A DNA stretch of 54,523 bases. Origin: an uncultured Bacteroidia bacterium. Lineage in GTDB: Bacteria > Bacteroidota > Bacteroidia > Bacteroidales > UBA932. Below, in pieces: positions 52,978-54,523 of this stretch. Below the pieces are notes generated by a model. That model made no database searches. It was not told the DNA's origin and worked only from the letters and a program-made list of their open reading frames with translations. The DNA lies in contig CADCHE010000014.1 in the NCBI GenBank assembly GCA_902801205.1, forward strand, positions 1 through 54,523, read 5' to 3'. The translations under genes and the position numbers were made by a program. The first letter of the stretch is position 1. The number at the start of each line of letters is the position of its first letter.

Positions 52978-54393
52978 ATGGATTTTTCCAGCTATGAAGA
53001 TACCATCGCCGCTCCAGCGACGACACCGGGGACGAGCGCCATCACCGTATTGCGCCTCAGCGGCCCGGAAACCTTCCCGATCCTTGACCAGACGGTTTCT
53101 TTCCGGCACGGCGACGCCTCCGGGGCTGGAGGCTATACGCTGAAAAGCGGCATCGTCCGCACGGAGGACGGTGAAGTTCTGGACGAGGTGCTGGTCAGTT
53201 TCTTCCGCGCTCCCCATTCCTATACCGGGGAGGATGCCGCGGAAATCTCCTGCCACGCTTCCCCGTATATCGCCGGCGAGCTGCTCCGGCTGCTTTGCGC
53301 GGCGGGCGCACGTATGGCGCGTCCCGGTGAATTCACGCAGCGCGCTTTCTTGAACGGAAAGATGGATTTAGCACAGGCTGAGGTTGTTGCAGATATCATC
53401 TCATCTTCTGATGCAGCTTCCTTGAAAGTTGCCATGCATCAGTTGCGCGGTGGTTATTCGCAGCGGTTGAAGGAGGTCCGTGCGCAGCTGCTGCGACTCA
53501 CGTCGCTGGTCGAACTCGAATTGGATTTCTCCGAGGAAGAAGTAACGTTCGCGGATCGGGAAGAGTTGCGGACCCTCCTCGAGGCGACGCGGTCCGATGT
53601 TGTCAGGCTCCGGGATTCTTTCCGGCTCGGCAACGCGATCAAGAATGGTGTCCCCGTTGCGATCGTCGGTCCGGTCAACGCCGGAAAGAGCACCCTGCTC
53701 AACGCCCTGCTCGAAGAAGACCGGGCGATCGTTTCGGATGTTCCGGGGACAACGCGCGACAGCATCGAAGAATCCGTCGTCCTGGGCGGAGTCCGTTTCC
53801 GCTTCATGGACACGGCCGGCCTCCGAAGCACCGATGACCATGTCGAGCGGATCGGGATCGAGCGCTCCCTCCGGCGCCTGTCCGAGGCGGATGTCGTGCT
53901 CATGATCCTGGATGTCACTGCTCCCGTAGAAGAGAATACCGTCGTGCTTTCTTCGCTCCTGGAGCGAGTCAATTGGGATGCACAGAAAGTCCTTATCTTG
54001 CTCAATAAGGCTGACAAATTGGGCGATAACAATATTGTTAGTATTTGTAACCGATATGTTTCTCTTGTTGATAATAAATGCGAAATATTATCTATGGCCG
54101 CAAAGTCAGGGGTAGGGATCCCGGACTTGATCAAGTGGCTTGAAAAGTCACAAAATGGGCTATTCAAAACATCGGACGAAACGCTGGTGACCAATCTTCG
54201 TCACTACGAAAAACTAAAGGAAGCGGCCGATTCGCTTGCCGCGGCCGGTGCCGCTTTGGACGCCGAACTCCCTGGCGACCTGCTGGCGGAGGACCTCCGT
54301 TCCGCCGCGTCCAGCCTGGGCGCCATTACCGGCGAAATCACCTCCGACGAAGTCCTCGGCGAGATCTTCGCGAAGTTTTGCATCGGAAAGTAA
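52978..54393 (+). CDS. mnmE: tRNA-5-carboxymethylaminomethyluridine GTPase MnmE (TrmE)
   Basis: GTPase that with MnmG modifies wobble U34 of several tRNAs. 471 residues. The N-terminal folate-binding domain is followed by the central helical domain (FTQRAFLNGKMDLAQAEVV). The inserted G domain has GPVNAGKST (G1, near 230), DVPGTTRDS (G2), MDTAGLRST (G3) and LNKADKLG (G4). The C-terminus ends in CIGK, with the essential Cys. Codons in 53985-54185 are strikingly A/T-rich compared with the rest of the gene. A strong terminator follows about 80 bases after the stop. Confidence 0.97.
   Translation: MDFSSYEDTIAAPATTPGTSAITVLRLSGPETFPILDQTVSFRHGDASGAGGYTLKSGIVRTEDGEVLDEVLVSFFRAPHSYTGEDAAEISCHASPYIAGELLRLLCAAGARMARPGEFTQRAFLNGKMDLAQAEVVADIISSSDAASLKVAMHQLRGGYSQRLKEVRAQLLRLTSLVELELDFSEEEVTFADREELRTLLEATRSDVVRLRDSFRLGNAIKNGVPVAIVGPVNAGKSTLLNALLEEDRAIVSDVPGTTRDSIEESVVLGGVRFRFMDTAGLRSTDDHVERIGIERSLRRLSEADVVLMILDVTAPVEENTVVLSSLLERVNWDAQKVLILLNKADKLGDNNIVSICNRYVSLVDNKCEILSMAAKSGVGIPDLIKWLEKSQNGLFKTSDETLVTNLRHYEKLKEAADSLAAAGAALDAELPGDLLAEDLRSAASSLGAITGEITSDEVLGEIFAKFCIGK
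54027..54040. repeat. Palindrome TAACAATATTGTTA, copy 2 (inside mnmE)
   Basis: Identical to the 14-base palindrome upstream of rarA, here within coding sequence. Confidence 0.6.
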
Positions 54394-54474
54394 ATAGAAA
54401 GTAACAACTTCCACCAAATCTGTTCTAAAAAGTACGAATTGTCTAATAATCAACTAAATACATAGACAAATATT

Positions 54475-54507
54475 TCCGGATATTCCTTTTTGATATCCGG
54501 ATTTTTT
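54475..54507 (+). terminator. Intrinsic terminator downstream of mnmE
   Basis: Arms 54475-54483 and 54493-54501 pair over 9 bases (core CCGGATAT/ATATCCGG) around a 9-base loop, followed by six T (54502-54507). Confidence 0.88.
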
Positions 54508-54510
54508 CAT

Positions 54511-54518
54511 TATATTTG
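54511..54518 (+). promoter_or_regulatory. Candidate -7 box TATATTTG for the gene beyond the window
   Basis: Exact TAnnTTTG directly after the mnmE terminator; a TTTTTG at 54487-54492, in the terminator loop, could serve as -33. Confidence 0.5.
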
Positions 54519-54523
54519 AACCA

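Overview
The window reads as chromosomal DNA of a moderately high-GC member of the Bacteroidales (Bacteroidota), probably an uncultured gut-type lineage. The evidence is gene content: a TamL-type lipoprotein version of TamA, the rsfS-ftsH-cdsA-psd run, a Bacteroidota-style LptD, Rho with a long disordered insert, IspG with an inserted domain, PPi-type phosphofructokinase and SUMF1-like/Gfo-Idh-MocA/TIM-barrel exported proteins. There are no Shine-Dalgarno-rich starts, and the -7 promoter element TAnnTTTG recurs in the gene-free gaps. I see no tRNA, rRNA, CRISPR, insertion sequence or phage gene. Coding density is very high: only one gap exceeds 300 bases (38237-38542, beside dnaA).

Layout. 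1-2268 (minus): a truncated rlmD-like rRNA methyltransferase and a flavo-diiron protein. 2465-6021: rarA and, convergent to it, tamL. 6114-12602 (plus): an arginine-decarboxylase-like enzyme, a TrmH-family methyltransferase, an unusual receiver-receiver-PPDK_N protein and a cytosolic GH13 enzyme. 12599-17254 (minus): a tightly coupled four-gene unit of a phosphoribosyltransferase-like protein, a CodB-type permease, an exported SGNH hydrolase and an exported GH127-like protein. 17393-20081 (plus): a GNAT-like protein, a CDP-alcohol phosphatidyltransferase and an acyltransferase, probably a lipid headgroup/acyl unit. 20082-20297 holds a large hairpin element and a bidirectional terminator. 20298-21527 (minus): PPi-PFK. 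21646-29953 (plus): ligA, rel/spoT, two envelope proteins and ispG. 30006-33854 (minus): rsfS-ftsH-cdsA-psd. 33920-38236: birA, then rpe, pepD and dnaA on the minus strand. 38543-42496: a divergent amidase/lptD pair. 42622-48406 (plus): rho, then a tetraheme cytochrome/SUMF1-like fusion, a Tat-lipoprotein Gfo/Idh/MocA oxidoreductase and a lipoprotein TIM-barrel isomerase/lyase. 48458-52911 (minus): carAB behind a leader that looks like a UTP-type attenuator. 52978-54393 (plus): mnmE with a strong terminator.

Most of the window is housekeeping: envelope biogenesis (TamL, LptD, CdsA, Psd, amidase, FtsH), replication and repair (DnaA, LigA, RarA), stringent response, Rho and pyrimidine/arginine precursor synthesis. 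The parts that look least described are: (1) the exported redox-sugar module at 44571-48406, where a membrane tetraheme cytochrome sits beside two exported sugar-chemistry enzymes; (2) the carAB leader at 52782-52938, with a short reading frame, a U-rich tract and an intrinsic terminator stacked directly before carA; (3) the receiver-receiver-PPDK_N protein at 8294-11227; and (4) the nucleobase permease/phosphoribosyltransferase/hydrolase unit at 12599-17254. All functional statements are from reading motifs; no database search was run.
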